Shown: piece by piece, positions 33,122 through 43,753 of the stretch
Layout: every line of letters starts with the position of its first letter
Numbering within the stretch: position 1 is the stretch's first letter
From: Seleniivibrio sp.
GTDB taxonomy: Bacteria; Chrysiogenota; Deferribacteres; Deferribacterales; Geovibrionaceae
NCBI RefSeq assembly: GCF_021209385.1
Contig: NZ_JAJOIL010000022.1
Location: 58,264 to 122,263 of the forward strand
Length of the DNA: 64,000 bases
Direction: 5' to 3'
Position numbers and translations under genes: made by a program
The notes under the pieces: model-generated
What the model was told of the DNA's origin: nothing
Seen by the model: the letters and a program-made list of their open reading frames with translations, nothing else
Databases searched by the model: none

Positions 33122-34540
33122 TTATTTTTCCGCCGAATCCGATTTCGGCAGGATTATGCTTGCCACCAGACCGCCTTCCGTCGCATTTTCAAGGCGTATC
33201 TCGCCGCCGTGTGCGTGTATGATATCTTTGGCTATGGCAAGTCCAAGCCCCGTGCCTCCGGTGTCTCTGTTTCTGGATGTGTCCAGACGCTTGAAAGGCA
33301 GGAAAGCCTGCTCTATGAGATGAGGCGGAATTCCAAGCCCTTTGTCTTTCACCGTAACGATTATGGAATCTTTGCCGTCGGTCAGTTCAACTCTGACGCT
33401 TTCGCCGTATCTGCATCCGTTCTCTATAACGTTTGCGAATGCACGTCTCATTGCTGTGGGCTGGCAGTGGAGCTGTGCGTGTTCGATTCCGGAATATACC
33501 GCGTCATACCCTTCATCCTGACATGTGTCGCAGATGCTCACTATCAATGAAACCAAGTCCATTTTGACGCGCGGTTCCTGTGTCGCGTCCTCTCTGGCAA
33601 AGGTGAGATATTCCCTTATCATGGTTTCCATATCCGCAAGGCTGGCAAGTATCTGTTTTTTGCTGTGTCCGTCCTCAAGATTCTCTGTCAGAAGGCGTGA
33701 ACGGGTCAGAAGCGTCCGCAGATCGTGGGATATCGCCGCGAGCATATTGGTTCGTTCATCCACGAACCTGCTTAGCTGAATCTGCATTTTGCTGAACGCA
33801 TCTGCTATTTTTTTGTATTCGGGTATCACCATTTCGGGTATTTGAGTCAGCGTGCGCTCGCGTCCGAGGGTTTCGGCTGCTTCAGACAGCTTGTAAAGCG
33901 GCTTAAGAAGTGAACGTGCTGTCCAGACGGATGCCGCCAGAATGAAGATTATCACTACAACGGGGGTTATAAGCAGGTTCAGATATGCCTGTGCAGCGAG
34001 ATTGCTGTTTTTTGTGGTAAGGATCAGCCAGTCGCCGTTTGACAGAGGAATGTTTATTTTCAGATCGGCGGATATAGCGACATCGCCCTGACCTTTGTCC
34101 TCCAGTTTATCATCCATGCTGACTGGAAGTTTTGCCACAACAACGGTGAGAGGTCGTAACCTGTTATTATAACTGAAATAAGGGTATTTTGCAGTTATCA
34201 CCGGAGCAACGGAACCGCCTATACGTTTTTTCAGTTCATCCTGAAGTTTAAGGAGTGTTTCGGGAAGATATGTCAGGGCAGGGGTGAACTCTCCTTTCGG
34301 GACAACGGCCATGTCGAACCACTCGTTAAGGTCTGGCGCATTGCCGAGAACAGCTTTACGTTCCGATACCAAATTATCGTCAAGAAGTTTTTTCGTATGA
34401 ATGATTCTTTCGGTAAGCCATCGGGATTCAAACAGATACACGTTCGGCAGTGCTATCAGGCGATTGGATATCGTATTGGTGATAATCAAAGCCAGCAGGA
34501 TGAACAGCATAAGTATTATCAGTCTTGGTGCTATTCTCAT
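33122..34540 (-). CDS. Sensor histidine kinase (EnvZ type)
   Basis: A 472-aa protein. TM1 is near residues 8-27, followed by a periplasmic sensor of about 165 aa, TM2 near 190-212, HAMP, and a HisKA box 'AISHDLRTLLTRSRLL' with the phospho-His. The ATPase boxes are 'NVIENGCRYG', 'DKGLGIPP' and 'GGTGLGLAIAKDIIHAHGG'. It is coupled to the upstream response regulator (4-bp overlap). It is divergent from a MipA/RND operon, which may be its target. Confidence 0.9.
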   Translation of the reverse strand: MRIAPRLIILMLFILLALIITNTISNRLIALPNVYLFESRWLTERIIHTKKLLDDNLVSERKAVLGNAPDLNEWFDMAVVPKGEFTPALTYLPETLLKLQDELKKRIGGSVAPVITAKYPYFSYNNRLRPLTVVVAKLPVSMDDKLEDKGQGDVAISADLKINIPLSNGDWLILTTKNSNLAAQAYLNLLITPVVVIIFILAASVWTARSLLKPLYKLSEAAETLGRERTLTQIPEMVIPEYKKIADAFSKMQIQLSRFVDERTNMLAAISHDLRTLLTRSRLLTENLEDGHSKKQILASLADMETMIREYLTFAREDATQEPRVKMDLVSLIVSICDTCQDEGYDAVYSGIEHAQLHCQPTAMRRAFANVIENGCRYGESVRVELTDGKDSIIVTVKDKGLGIPPHLIEQAFLPFKRLDTSRNRDTGGTGLGLAIAKDIIHAHGGEIRLENATEGGLVASIILPKSDSAEK

Positions 34541-35274
34541 TTTATGTCAGCCTGCTCTATGTCCGGGGTGAAGAAATACCCTTCGTTGCGGATTGTTTTG
34601 ATGAATTCCGGGTTCTGCGGGTCGGTCTCTATCTTTCGGCGCAGACGGCTTATCTGAACGTCTATGGCTCTGTCGAACTGATGAGATGTGCGTCCGTGGA
34701 GTGCGTCGAGAAGTGCATCGCGATTCAGAACCCTTTGTGAGTTCTCGACAAAGACCATCAATAGGTCAAATTCAGTACTGGTCAGAACGATAAGAGTTCC
34801 GTATGGCGAGAAGAGAGTTCTTCTTTTGGAGTCTATTGTCCAGTCTGCAAATCTGTATGAAGTTGGCTTTTTTTCCGCAGTTTTCCGCGGGTCGTCACCA
34901 AACCTGCGCAGTATGTTGCGGATGCGCGCGAGCAGTTCCCGCGAGCTGAAAGGCTTTGTGACGTAATCATCGGCACCCAGTTCCAGTCCTATTATCCTGT
35001 CGGTTTCAGAATCGACTGCTGTCAGTATTATAACGGGTATCTGATACCCGTTCTGGAGTCTGCGGCAGAGAGTCAGCCCGTCGTCCCCGGGCATCATAAG
35101 GTCAAGCAGGATAAGGTCGATGCTCTCCCTTTTCAGTGCAGAAAACATTTCCGCACCGTTCGCCGCCTGAAATGTTATCAGTCCGTGGCTCTGTAAAAAC
35201 TCGGCAAGGATACTGCGGATGGAGTAATCGTCGTCAACTATAAGTATGTGCGGTGCTGTTTTTTCAGATTTCAT
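34537..35274 (-). CDS. OmpR-family response regulator
   Basis: A 245-aa protein with a receiver domain (acidic 'VDDD' near residue 15, phospho-acceptor in 'DLILLDLMMPGDDG', Lys in 'VTKPF') and a C-terminal winged helix ('LTSTEFDLLMVFVENSQRVLNRDALLDAL', 'IDVQISRLRRKIE'). It is the first gene of the two-gene operon and its ATG overlaps nothing upstream. It probably controls the divergent outer-membrane protein and efflux genes. Confidence 0.9.
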   Translation of the reverse strand: MKSEKTAPHILIVDDDYSIRSILAEFLQSHGLITFQAANGAEMFSALKRESIDLILLDLMMPGDDGLTLCRRLQNGYQIPVIILTAVDSETDRIIGLELGADDYVTKPFSSRELLARIRNILRRFGDDPRKTAEKKPTSYRFADWTIDSKRRTLFSPYGTLIVLTSTEFDLLMVFVENSQRVLNRDALLDALHGRTSHQFDRAIDVQISRLRRKIETDPQNPEFIKTIRNEGYFFTPDIEQADIK

Positions 35275-35412
35275 ACATCAATATAACATGAGTTCAGACG
35301 TACTTTAAAGCCCATTCGGCGGCTGAAATATAATGTTACATATTGATACCCACTGTTACGCGTCCATGTCCTATTATGCGTTATATCAAATCAGAACAGG
35401 AGGATTCTCTAT

Positions 35413-36213
35413 ATGGGTTTCAGTAAAAAAATGGCTTTTATCACACTTATGCTGACCTTTGCAGCTGTTTCTGTGCCTGCGTTCGCACAGGAGAGCGGAA
35501 TAGGCGGAAATATCATGATCGGCGGCGGTATGGCGCCGGAATACGAAGGTTCAAAGGATTATAAATTCATTCCCATGGCTATGGGCAAGATAGAATATGA
35601 CGGATACTACCTTGAAGCGAAAGAACTTGGTGTTCGTGCGAACGTATCCCCGCTGGAAGGGATAGAGTTCGGACCGACTGTTTCCATGCACGGAGGGCGT
35701 GACAGTGATGTGGAAAACGAATATGTCGCTAAAATGCGCAAGATAGACGATGCCGCTGAGGCGGGCGTGTTTGCCAAGATATCAACGAAAGACCTGTTCA
35801 GAGACAGAGACGAGCTGTCGCTTGAGGTTGAATACTTAGCCGACACAGGCGACACACACGAAGGATACACAGTCAGCCTTGAGTCCGAGTATCAGTTTTT
35901 TCCCGTTGAAAAAGTGATACTCGGTGTCAGTCTGTCGGCAGTCTATGCGGACGAGAACTATAACCAGACCTATTTCGGTGTGGATGCGGACAATGCCGCC
36001 AGAAGCGGGCTGAGAGAATACAGCGCCGGAGGCGGGTTTAAGAACGTCGGAGTAGGCTTTAAAGCGGGTTACAGTTTCAACATGAACTGGAGCGTTATGG
36101 GAATCGCAAAATATGAACGTCTTTTGGGCGACGCGGCAGACAGCCCTATAATTGATAAGGACGGTTCTGAGGGACAGTTCATGGCGGGCGCCGGTCTGAT
36201 GTACAGATTCTGA
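35413..36213 (+). CDS. MipA/OmpV-family outer-membrane protein
   Basis: A 266-aa protein with signal peptide 'FITLMLTFAAVSVPAFA', family start 'IGGGMAPEYEGSKDYKFIPM' and C-terminal aromatic 'GAGLMYRF'. MipA-like barrels often sit beside two-component systems and efflux genes, as here. ACAGGAGG precedes the ATG. The membrane-fusion gene starts 10 bp after the stop, so one operon is likely. Confidence 0.85.
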   Translation: MGFSKKMAFITLMLTFAAVSVPAFAQESGIGGNIMIGGGMAPEYEGSKDYKFIPMAMGKIEYDGYYLEAKELGVRANVSPLEGIEFGPTVSMHGGRDSDVENEYVAKMRKIDDAAEAGVFAKISTKDLFRDRDELSLEVEYLADTGDTHEGYTVSLESEYQFFPVEKVILGVSLSAVYADENYNQTYFGVDADNAARSGLREYSAGGGFKNVGVGFKAGYSFNMNWSVMGIAKYERLLGDAADSPIIDKDGSEGQFMAGAGLMYRF

Positions 36214-36223
36214 AAAATATAAA

Positions 36224-37269
36224 ATGAAAAGATACATCCCGATAGCCGCGGCAATCTTTCTGGTGTTATGCATTGCCATATTTATTGTAAACCGGAAACC
36301 GGAAAAAAAGGATGAAACGCAGACGCCTGTTATGACCGTCACAGCGGCGTCGGTTAAAAAAATAATGCTTGCCGAAACGGTCAGGGCAACCGGTTCCATA
36401 GCGCCATGGCGCGAAGCGGTGATAGCTTCGGAAACAGACGGTCAGCGTTTGTGGCAGATAGACGCGGAGGTCGGCGACAGAGTGACAAAAGGACAGGTTC
36501 TGGCGCGGTTCAAAACAGAGACCCTGCTTGCGGAGCGTGCGGAGCTGAAAGCCGCATGGGATCAGGCGGATGCCGACGCAGAGAGAGCTTTGGCGCTTAA
36601 GGGAACCGGAGCCATGAGCGAACAGACCATAGACAATTATCTGAATACGGCGGCGGGTGCGAAAGCGCGGCTGGATTCAAAAGATCTCCAGATAGGATAT
36701 GCGGCGGTGACGGCACCGGATTCCGGCATCATTTCCTCCAGTTCGGCTATATTGGGTGCCGTCGGCACGCAGGGACAGGAACTGTTCCGCATAATCCGTC
36801 AGGGGCGTCTGGAGTGGCAGGGCGAGCTTACGCCAAAACAGCTGGACAGGGTTGAAAAAGGGCAGATTGTCAAATTGAAACTTCCCGACGGTAACTCTGC
36901 CGAAGCGGTCATAAGCAGGATCGCCCCCTCTTTGGACAATAATCGCGCATGGCAACGGTGTATGCCGACATAAAAAGCGGAAGCTCCGCTCGGGCAGGGA
37001 TTTACTGTGAAGGGGTGATAACCCTGCCCGAAACGCCTGCGATGGTTCTTCCATCCGAAAGTGTGGTAATACGCGACGGATTCAGCTATGTGTTCCGCGT
37101 GGAAACGTCGGAAAAGGGTATTAGAGCTGTCCGCAGGAAAGTGGAAACAGGGCGTATGTCCCGCGGGCTGACGGAGATAGCCGGCGGCGTTGCTGAAAAG
37201 GACGTCGTTGCAGTGCGCGGAGCCGGATTTCTGAACGACGGGGACTTTGTTACCGTTATCTCCAAATGA
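36224..37269 (+). pseudogene. RND efflux membrane-fusion protein, frameshifted
   Basis: An N-terminal membrane anchor, lipoyl/hairpin region ('VGDRVTKGQVLARFKTETLLAERAELKA' region) and beta-barrel encode a periplasmic adaptor of an RND pump. The frame breaks near 36943. The first ORF runs on to a stop at 36973, while the rest of the protein ('MATVYADIKSGSSARAG' to 37269) continues in the -1 frame. One missing base (AAT-AAT-(A)CG-CGC-ATG) would restore it. No slippery heptamer is present, so I read this as a mutation or a sequencing error. Confidence 0.75.
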
Positions 37270-37285
37270 CAACTAAGGATGGAAG

Positions 37286-40200
37286 ATGAATTTTGCCAGC
37301 TGGTCTCTGAGAAACCCGATACCGTCAATATTATTTTTTGCGCTTCTCACAATTGCGGGATTTTACGGTTTTAAAAGCCTTCACATACAGGATCTTCCTG
37401 ATATCGACCTTCCGGCGGTGAATGTTGAGCTGACCCTTCCCGGTGCTTCGCCTGTTCAGCTTGAAACGGAAGTTGCGCGAAAGGCGGAGGATTCTCTGGC
37501 GACCATCGCAGGCATCAAACACATAAACACAACCGTTATCGACGGTCTTGTTTCGATGAACGTGCAGTTCGTGCTGGAAAAGAATCTGTCGGATGCCCTG
37601 CTTGAGACCAAGGATGCAATAGACCGCATAAGATCAGACCTGCCGCCCAACCTTGAAGAACCTGTGATATCTGCCGACCGCATCGGATCCAATGCCATTA
37701 TGGTGTACGCTGTTTCCTCTGCGGGCATGGACGAAGAGGAGCTTTCGTGGTTTACGGATGACGTTATCGGCAAAAGGATTCTTGCTGTGGATGGAGTGGG
37801 TAAGTTTGAACGCATAGGCGGAACGGACAGGGAGATAAAAATTGAAATAGACCCCGTAAAGCTTGCCTCTCTCAACGTGACTGCGGCTGATGTTTCGCAA
37901 ACCCTGAAAAACGTTCAGACGGAAGATTCCGGCGGACGGAGCAGGCTTGACGGGCAGGAACAGCTTATCCGCACCATAACGACGGCTTCAACGGCATCGG
38001 AACTTTCGCAGCTCTCCGTACCGTCGCAGGATGGACGAACCGTAAGGCTTGAACAGGTGGCAAAGGTGCTTGATACCCATGCACAGCGCAGCCAGCTTTC
38101 GCTTCTGGACGGGAAAGAGGTTGTTGGGTTCAACATATACAGAGCCAAAGGCGCGGATGAGGTGACGATCGCCGAAAACGTGCATAAAGTTCTGACAAAA
38201 CTTGAGAAAGAACATCCGGAAATTTTTCTGACACAGGTAAATAATACTGTCAATTACACCATAACGCAGTATGAAGGCTCAATGAGTATGCTCTATGAAG
38301 GCGCTCTGCTTGCCGTCATAGTTGTGTGGTTTTTTCTGCGTGACTGGCGCGCTACACTGATATCTGCGACAGCTCTTCCGCTTTCCATCATCCCGACTTA
38401 TGCTGTGATGCACTGGCTGGGATATTCGCTGAACACTCTGACACTTCTTGCGCAGGCGGTGGTTGTGGGGATATTGGTAGATGATGCCATAGTTGAGATT
38501 GAGAATATCGTACGTCACAAGCGGATGGGCAAGCCTGTCTTCACCGCCGTTTCTGATGCCGTCAACGAAATAGCGCTGGCTGTCATAGCCACAACCTTCA
38601 CCATAGTTGTCGTGTTCCTTCCGACCTCTCTGATGGCTGGTGTGGGCGGACTTTTCTTTAAACAGTTCGGGTGGACGGTGGTGATATCCGTGCTGTTCTC
38701 CCTGCTGGTGGCTCGGCTTTTAACCCCTGTGATGGCGTTCCGGTTTCTGAAGGACGACGCTCATACGCATAAGCCTGACGGGTTTGTAATGAAAACTTAT
38801 ATAACTGTTGTCAGATGGTGTCTCGGACACGGAAAGACACACTTGCGTTTGCCTCCGTTTACATGGTGCTGACTTTCATCCTTGCTTCGGGACTTTCGGC
38901 AGGTTTTATACCGGCTTCAGACGAAGGTTACACCGACGTAGGCATCGAACTGCCGCCCGGAAGTTCCATATCACAGAGCAGACAGACAGCGGAGGAACTG
39001 CGGAGTGTTCTCGGTGATGTTAACGGTATTGCCCATGTGTTCTGCGTTGTCGGTGAATCGGGGAATTCCGGCGAAATGGATAAGAGCAAAATGACGCTGG
39101 TTTTCACTCCGATGGGAAAAAGACCTTCGCAGAGGGAGATTGAGAACGAAGTTCGTCAGAAGCTGAAACTTGTAGCGGGTGCGCGTTTTACTCTGGGGTC
39201 GGAGAACGACGGACTTAACGTCATCTTTGCCGGAGACAATGCGGATGCGCTCAACTCCACTGTGACAGCATTTGAAAAGGAATTAAGAACTCTGGATTAT
39301 CTGAATAATATAAAATCCACTGCCAGCCTTCAGAAACGGGAGCTGATAGTTCGCCCCGATGTTCTGCGCTCCGCAGAGCTGGGGGTGACCGCTTCTGATA
39401 TAGCGTCCACTCTTCGGGTGGCAATGTCAGGAGATTACGATTCGTCCCTTGCGAAGCTTAATCTCGATAACAGACAGGTATACATCCGTACCTATATGTC
39501 GGATGCCGACGTTTCAGATATTGCAGTTATAAGCAATCTTAGAATCCCGACACAGGACGGGACGACGGCTCTCTCAAATATTGCTGATATATCCGTGGGC
39601 AACGGTCCTGCGGAGATTAACCGTTATGACCGAAAAAGATACATAACCGTGAGTGCCGACATCGGCTCGGTGCCGTTGGGTAAGGCAATCGAAGATGCGA
39701 AGGCTTTGCCGTCCATGAAGAATATCCCGGAAAGCGTCAGTATAATAGACGGCGGGGATGCGGAGCTTATGAACGAGCTGTTTTCCGGTTTCGGTGTTGC
39801 CATGGTGACAGGTGTTCTGTGCATGTATTGTGTGCTGGTGTTGCTGTTCAAAGATTTTTTACAACCAATATCCATCCTTTCGGCGCTGCCGCTATCCATA
39901 GGCGGTTCGGTTGCGGCGCTGCTTTTCAGCGGTGAGGAACTCAGTCTTGTCGCGCTCATAGGGATGGTCATGCTGATGGGGATAGTTACAAAAAACTCTA
40001 TCCTGCTGGCTGATTACGCCATAATGAACATGAAGGAACACAATATGCCGCTGACAGAAGCGCTCCTTGACGCATGTCATAAAAGGGCGCAGCCGATCGT
40101 TATGACCACTATCGCCATGATAGCGGGGATGATGCCCATAATACTCGGTTTCGGAGGCGACGCGAGCTTCCGGCGTCCGATGGCGCTGGCTGTTACAGGC

Positions 40201-40296
40201 GGTCTTTTGGCTTCGACATTTCTCAGCCTTCTGATTGTGCCTGTGGTATTTAAATATATTCATGGGATATGGAAAAGATCGTTCAGACAAAACTGA
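37286..40296 (+). pseudogene. RND efflux pump inner-membrane subunit, frameshifted
   Basis: Two ORFs of 528 and 493 aa together give a full-length RND pump of about 1,020 aa: 'NPIPSILFFALLTIAGF' start, central transmembrane block with 'GILVDDAIVEIENI', and second-half 'GIVTKNSILLADYAIM'. The frames (37286 and 38815) differ by one base; a single deletion near 38830 (GGA-CAC-(C)GG-AAA) explains it. This is the second such lesion in the operon. It is either a decaying pump or an assembly problem. No TolC gene follows. Confidence 0.8.
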
Positions 40297-40607
40297 AAAC
40301 GGCTATGAAAATCGCAGGGTATAAGATCGGTTTAAATTTTACTTAAATATTTTCGGTTTATGCCTTGATATATGTAGTTTTCATACCCTTCTCTTAAATA
40401 TCAGAAATCTCCGAAAACAGTTGACAGAGGTCGATTTCATTGATAACTAATACACGTTGATATAATGATATTAATACTCAATATCTTTTATTGCATCCGG
40501 TTTTCCTTATAAATGCAGAATCGGAATAAAATTCAGTAACAGTCTATAAACCGTTCAGGATGGGACTATTCCAATACAGGTAAGGTTTTGATATACTTCT
40601 CGATACT

Positions 40608-40626
40608 GATAATGATTTTCAATACC
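40608..40626 (+). promoter_or_regulatory. Probable Fur box before TonB receptor 1
   Basis: GATAATGATTTTCAATACC matches about 15 of 19 positions of the Fur consensus, 58 bp before the receptor start. In the rest of 40297-40683 there is AT-rich DNA with no gene. Confidence 0.6.
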
Positions 40627-40683
40627 ACAGATTAAGTCGTGATGTGTTACATGCTTGGTGTGGGAGAAAAAAACGGAGGAAAG

Positions 40684-42741
40684 ATGAATCAGAGGCGTTT
40701 ATTCAAAACCGGCGGATTGTTGATTGCGGTTTCCATGCTCCTTTCATCGCTTACGGCTAAAGCAGAGGAAGAGGTTCAGGAGATCAAGCCTGTTGTTGTA
40801 ACTGCAACGGGATTTGAACAGTACATTGCGGATGCACCCGCAAGCATCAGCGTGATAACTAAAGAGGAGATTGCAAAGATGCCTGCGGCAACCATCACAG
40901 ATCTGCTTAAAACCGTGGAGGGTGTAAGCATCACAGGATGGATGGCGAGCGAAACTGATATTGTTCTGCGCGGTATGCCGGGCGAGTATACTCTTATAAT
41001 GGTGGACGGGAAGCGGCAGAACACCAGAGAAACGATGAACAGAGGAACCTCAGGCGTTCAGGCTAACATGATCCCGCCGCTTGACGCCATTGAGAGGATA
41101 GAGATCGTCAGAGGACCCATGTCTTCGGTTTACGGTTCAGATGCTATGGGCGGCGTTGTTAATATCATCACCAAAAAAGTTCCCGACGAATGGCATGGTT
41201 CGTTCACTTTCGGAACCATACAGCATAAGGATGGAGAATACGGACAGACCGTAAACAGAGAATTCTGGGTAGGCGGTCCTGTCATTAAAAACAAAGTAGG
41301 CATACAGTTTTACGGTGATCTGGTGGACAGGATGGAGGATGATATCTATTATGCGAACTCCTATGCCAGCGGCAACTATGGGAAAGAGGAACAGAACCTC
41401 ACAGGAAAGGTGTCTATAACCCCCAACAGCAATAACGATATAAACATCGAGGTCGGCAACGAGAAGCTCATATACACCCAGAACAGCGGAAAGAGCCTTG
41501 CGGATAACGCCGCTGATCTTGAAACGAGACATACTCGCGACCACTGGTCTGTAACTCACGACGGAAGATATGGCAAAGCGACGACAAACCTTGCTATCAG
41601 TCAGGAAATAGCGGAACAGAGAAAATGGACGGGCGGGGTTGAAAGCACATCAAAACAGGAGCTTACCAACACTGTTATTGATGCCGGAATGGCTTATAGT
41701 TTTTCAACCAATACACTGCGCATCGGTGGACAGGTTATAAAATCCGAACTCACCGGAATCAGCGAAGAGGCATCACTCACCAACTATCCTGTAAATACGG
41801 ACGAAGTTGATAACGACGCATATGCCGTTTATCTTGAGGATGAATATTTCATAACGAATAATTTATCCCTTACTGCCGGACTGCGCATGGACGACGATGA
41901 AAGATACGGCGACCATTTTACGCCCAGAGTTTATGCTGTTTACCGAATTGCAAACGATTGGACACTCAGAGGCGGTGTTGCGGCAGGCTTCAAAGCTCCC
42001 ACTCTTCGTCAGACAACCGACGGCTATTGCATGACAACAGGCAACGGAACTGCTTATTCTCCCGGAGTTCTTTGCGGCAGTTCTGATCTGGATCCCGAAA
42101 CCAGCCTCACGGAAGAGATCGGTATCCGATACGACAGACCCAACGGGCTTAGCTTTGGCTTTACAGTGTTTAATAACGAGATAAAGAACAAAGTTTCAAG
42201 CTATGCCACAGGTGAACAGGACGCATACAACAACTATATCTACGAATATGAAAACATCGACAAGGTAACCATAAGAGGCGCTGAAGTTTCTTTCGCAACG
42301 CCTCTTACAAAGAAACTTAAACTGACGACCAACTACACATATACGGATTCCGAGCGAAAAGGCGGCGAAACTGCATTCGACGGCAGTTCTCTGGACGGCA
42401 AACCTCTGGACAAGACGCCCGAACACATGTTCAACGCAAAGCTTGATTGGCAGCCTATCAGACCTCTCAGTCTGTTTACCCGTGTAAACGTTGTCAGCGA
42501 GCAATACTGGTTAGGATTCAGGAACTATGCCATGAGCAGCAGAACACGCCCCGGAACGGCGACATATGATATCGGCGGCGCGTATGACCTGAACAAATAT
42601 GTAACTTTCAAAATGTCTGTTCTTAACATAACCGATAAAAAAGTTGCCATTGACAACCGCACCCGTACAGGCGGGCTGGACGGCAACTGGATGGTGGACG
42701 AAGGTCTCAGGATTGCGGCGGATATGACCGTCAGATTCTGA
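40684..42741 (+). CDS. TonB-dependent outer-membrane receptor 1 (siderophore/tetrapyrrole type)
   Basis: About 685 aa. Signal peptide with 'LLIAVSMLLSSLTAKA', then a plug domain ('PVVVTATGFEQYIADAPASI', 'IEIVRGPMSSVYGSDAMGGVVNIITKK') and a 22-strand barrel ending 'LRIAADMTVRF'. The plug pattern is that of CirA/FepA/BtuB-like receptors. The start was moved to ATG 40684, which follows GGAGG. A Fur-like site upstream suggests iron control. It opens the uptake region and probably feeds the ABC importer at 43754-47507. Confidence 0.88.
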   Translation: MNQRRLFKTGGLLIAVSMLLSSLTAKAEEEVQEIKPVVVTATGFEQYIADAPASISVITKEEIAKMPAATITDLLKTVEGVSITGWMASETDIVLRGMPGEYTLIMVDGKRQNTRETMNRGTSGVQANMIPPLDAIERIEIVRGPMSSVYGSDAMGGVVNIITKKVPDEWHGSFTFGTIQHKDGEYGQTVNREFWVGGPVIKNKVGIQFYGDLVDRMEDDIYYANSYASGNYGKEEQNLTGKVSITPNSNNDINIEVGNEKLIYTQNSGKSLADNAADLETRHTRDHWSVTHDGRYGKATTNLAISQEIAEQRKWTGGVESTSKQELTNTVIDAGMAYSFSTNTLRIGGQVIKSELTGISEEASLTNYPVNTDEVDNDAYAVYLEDEYFITNNLSLTAGLRMDDDERYGDHFTPRVYAVYRIANDWTLRGGVAAGFKAPTLRQTTDGYCMTTGNGTAYSPGVLCGSSDLDPETSLTEEIGIRYDRPNGLSFGFTVFNNEIKNKVSSYATGEQDAYNNYIYEYENIDKVTIRGAEVSFATPLTKKLKLTTNYTYTDSERKGGETAFDGSSLDGKPLDKTPEHMFNAKLDWQPIRPLSLFTRVNVVSEQYWLGFRNYAMSSRTRPGTATYDIGGAYDLNKYVTFKMSVLNITDKKVAIDNRTRTGGLDGNWMVDEGLRIAADMTVRF

Positions 42742-42796
42742 CATAAAGATAAAACAGTTAATATCGGCGACCACCTGTAGGTAGATTTGGCGTTCT

Positions 42797-42825
42797 CCGG
42801 CGCAGCAGAAAATACACTGTGCCGG
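42797..42825 (+). terminator. Hairpin between TonB receptor 1 and the AraC gene
   Basis: The stem CCGGCGCAG / CTGTGCCGG with one mismatch lacks a U-run, so it may be a transcript-end or processing hairpin. Confidence 0.4.
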
Positions 42826-42868
42826 AAACGCCTGAATTTTTCGTGCGGTGGTTGTCGTGGAAGGAAAA

Positions 42869-43732
42869 ATGGAGATGGAACTTAACTCACTGGTAAGATA
42901 TTACGCCGGATTATCTTTTAAGGTGGTGGGCGTGCACCATTACACCATAAAACCCAATACGGTGCATAATCAAATGACTGCTCCCGTTCCCGGATTTCTG
43001 TTTCCCGTGTCGGGAAAGGCTCAGTTCAAATTCAACGGTACGCCATACATAGTGCGTCAGGGAAATGTTATCCATGGTGGACCGGACATGTATCTTGAAA
43101 AAAAAGTGCTGGGCAGTGAAAAGTGGGAATACATCTCCGTCTTTTACGAAACAGAGGGGAAAAAACAGAAAGACTTTACGCCATCCGGTAAGGATTTTGA
43201 GCTGGTGACAGGTCAGAGTCCGCGGCTGATCGATCTTTTGTGGCGTTTATGGCGGGCTTATAACCAGCCGGGAGCTATTTCCGCTTTTCGCACCGAGATG
43301 CTTTTCAGATGCGTGCTTGAGGAGGTTTTCGTTTGTGCCGGCAACCGCCAGAGTGACGGCTCACTTGGTCTTTTTGAACATGTCTCTTCTTATATCCATG
43401 AACACTACATGGATGTTCTAAGCGTGCGGAAACTGGCAGAGCTGAACGATGTGAACGAGAACAGGCTGTTTTATGTTTTTACTAAATTTTCGGGCATGGG
43501 ACCTGCCGACTATATAACCCAGTACCGTCTCAACAGGGCGAAAGAACTTCTGATAACCACTGACGGAGCTGTCGGCTGTGTCGCGAAGAGTGTCGGTTAT
43601 CCGGATCAGCTGTATTTCAGCAGGATATTCAGAAAGCGCATAGGTGTTTCGCCAAGCGGACTGCGTGAGCTGTTCAGGAATAATCCATGTGCGTTTCAGG
43701 ATGGGGCGATTCCCATGAAGAGCGCTCTTTGA
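42869..43732 (+). CDS. AraC-family regulator of the uptake operon
   Basis: About 287 aa with an N-terminal cupin-type sensor ('PVSGKAQFKFNGTPYIVRQGNVIHGGP') and a C-terminal double helix-turn-helix ('LSVRKLAELNDVNENRLFYVFTKF', 'GCVAKSVGYPDQLYFSRIFRKRIGVSP'). ATG 42869 follows AAGGA. It is the first gene of the ABC/nitrogenase-like operon, 21 bp before the binding-protein gene, so it is likely a local activator that senses the imported compound. Confidence 0.85.
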   Translation: MEMELNSLVRYYAGLSFKVVGVHHYTIKPNTVHNQMTAPVPGFLFPVSGKAQFKFNGTPYIVRQGNVIHGGPDMYLEKKVLGSEKWEYISVFYETEGKKQKDFTPSGKDFELVTGQSPRLIDLLWRLWRAYNQPGAISAFRTEMLFRCVLEEVFVCAGNRQSDGSLGLFEHVSSYIHEHYMDVLSVRKLAELNDVNENRLFYVFTKFSGMGPADYITQYRLNRAKELLITTDGAVGCVAKSVGYPDQLYFSRIFRKRIGVSPSGLRELFRNNPCAFQDGAIPMKSAL

Positions 43733-43753
43733 TATCATGACTGCGGAGAGATA

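Noticed and set aside
37456-38253. Minus-strand ORFs of 139 and 112 aa in the RND gene
   Set aside because: Antisense shadows with Ser/Arg-rich composition and no binding sites.
36900-38870. Programmed frameshifting in the RND operon
   Set aside because: No X-XXY-YYZ heptamer or downstream hairpin is visible at either break; single-base loss fits better.
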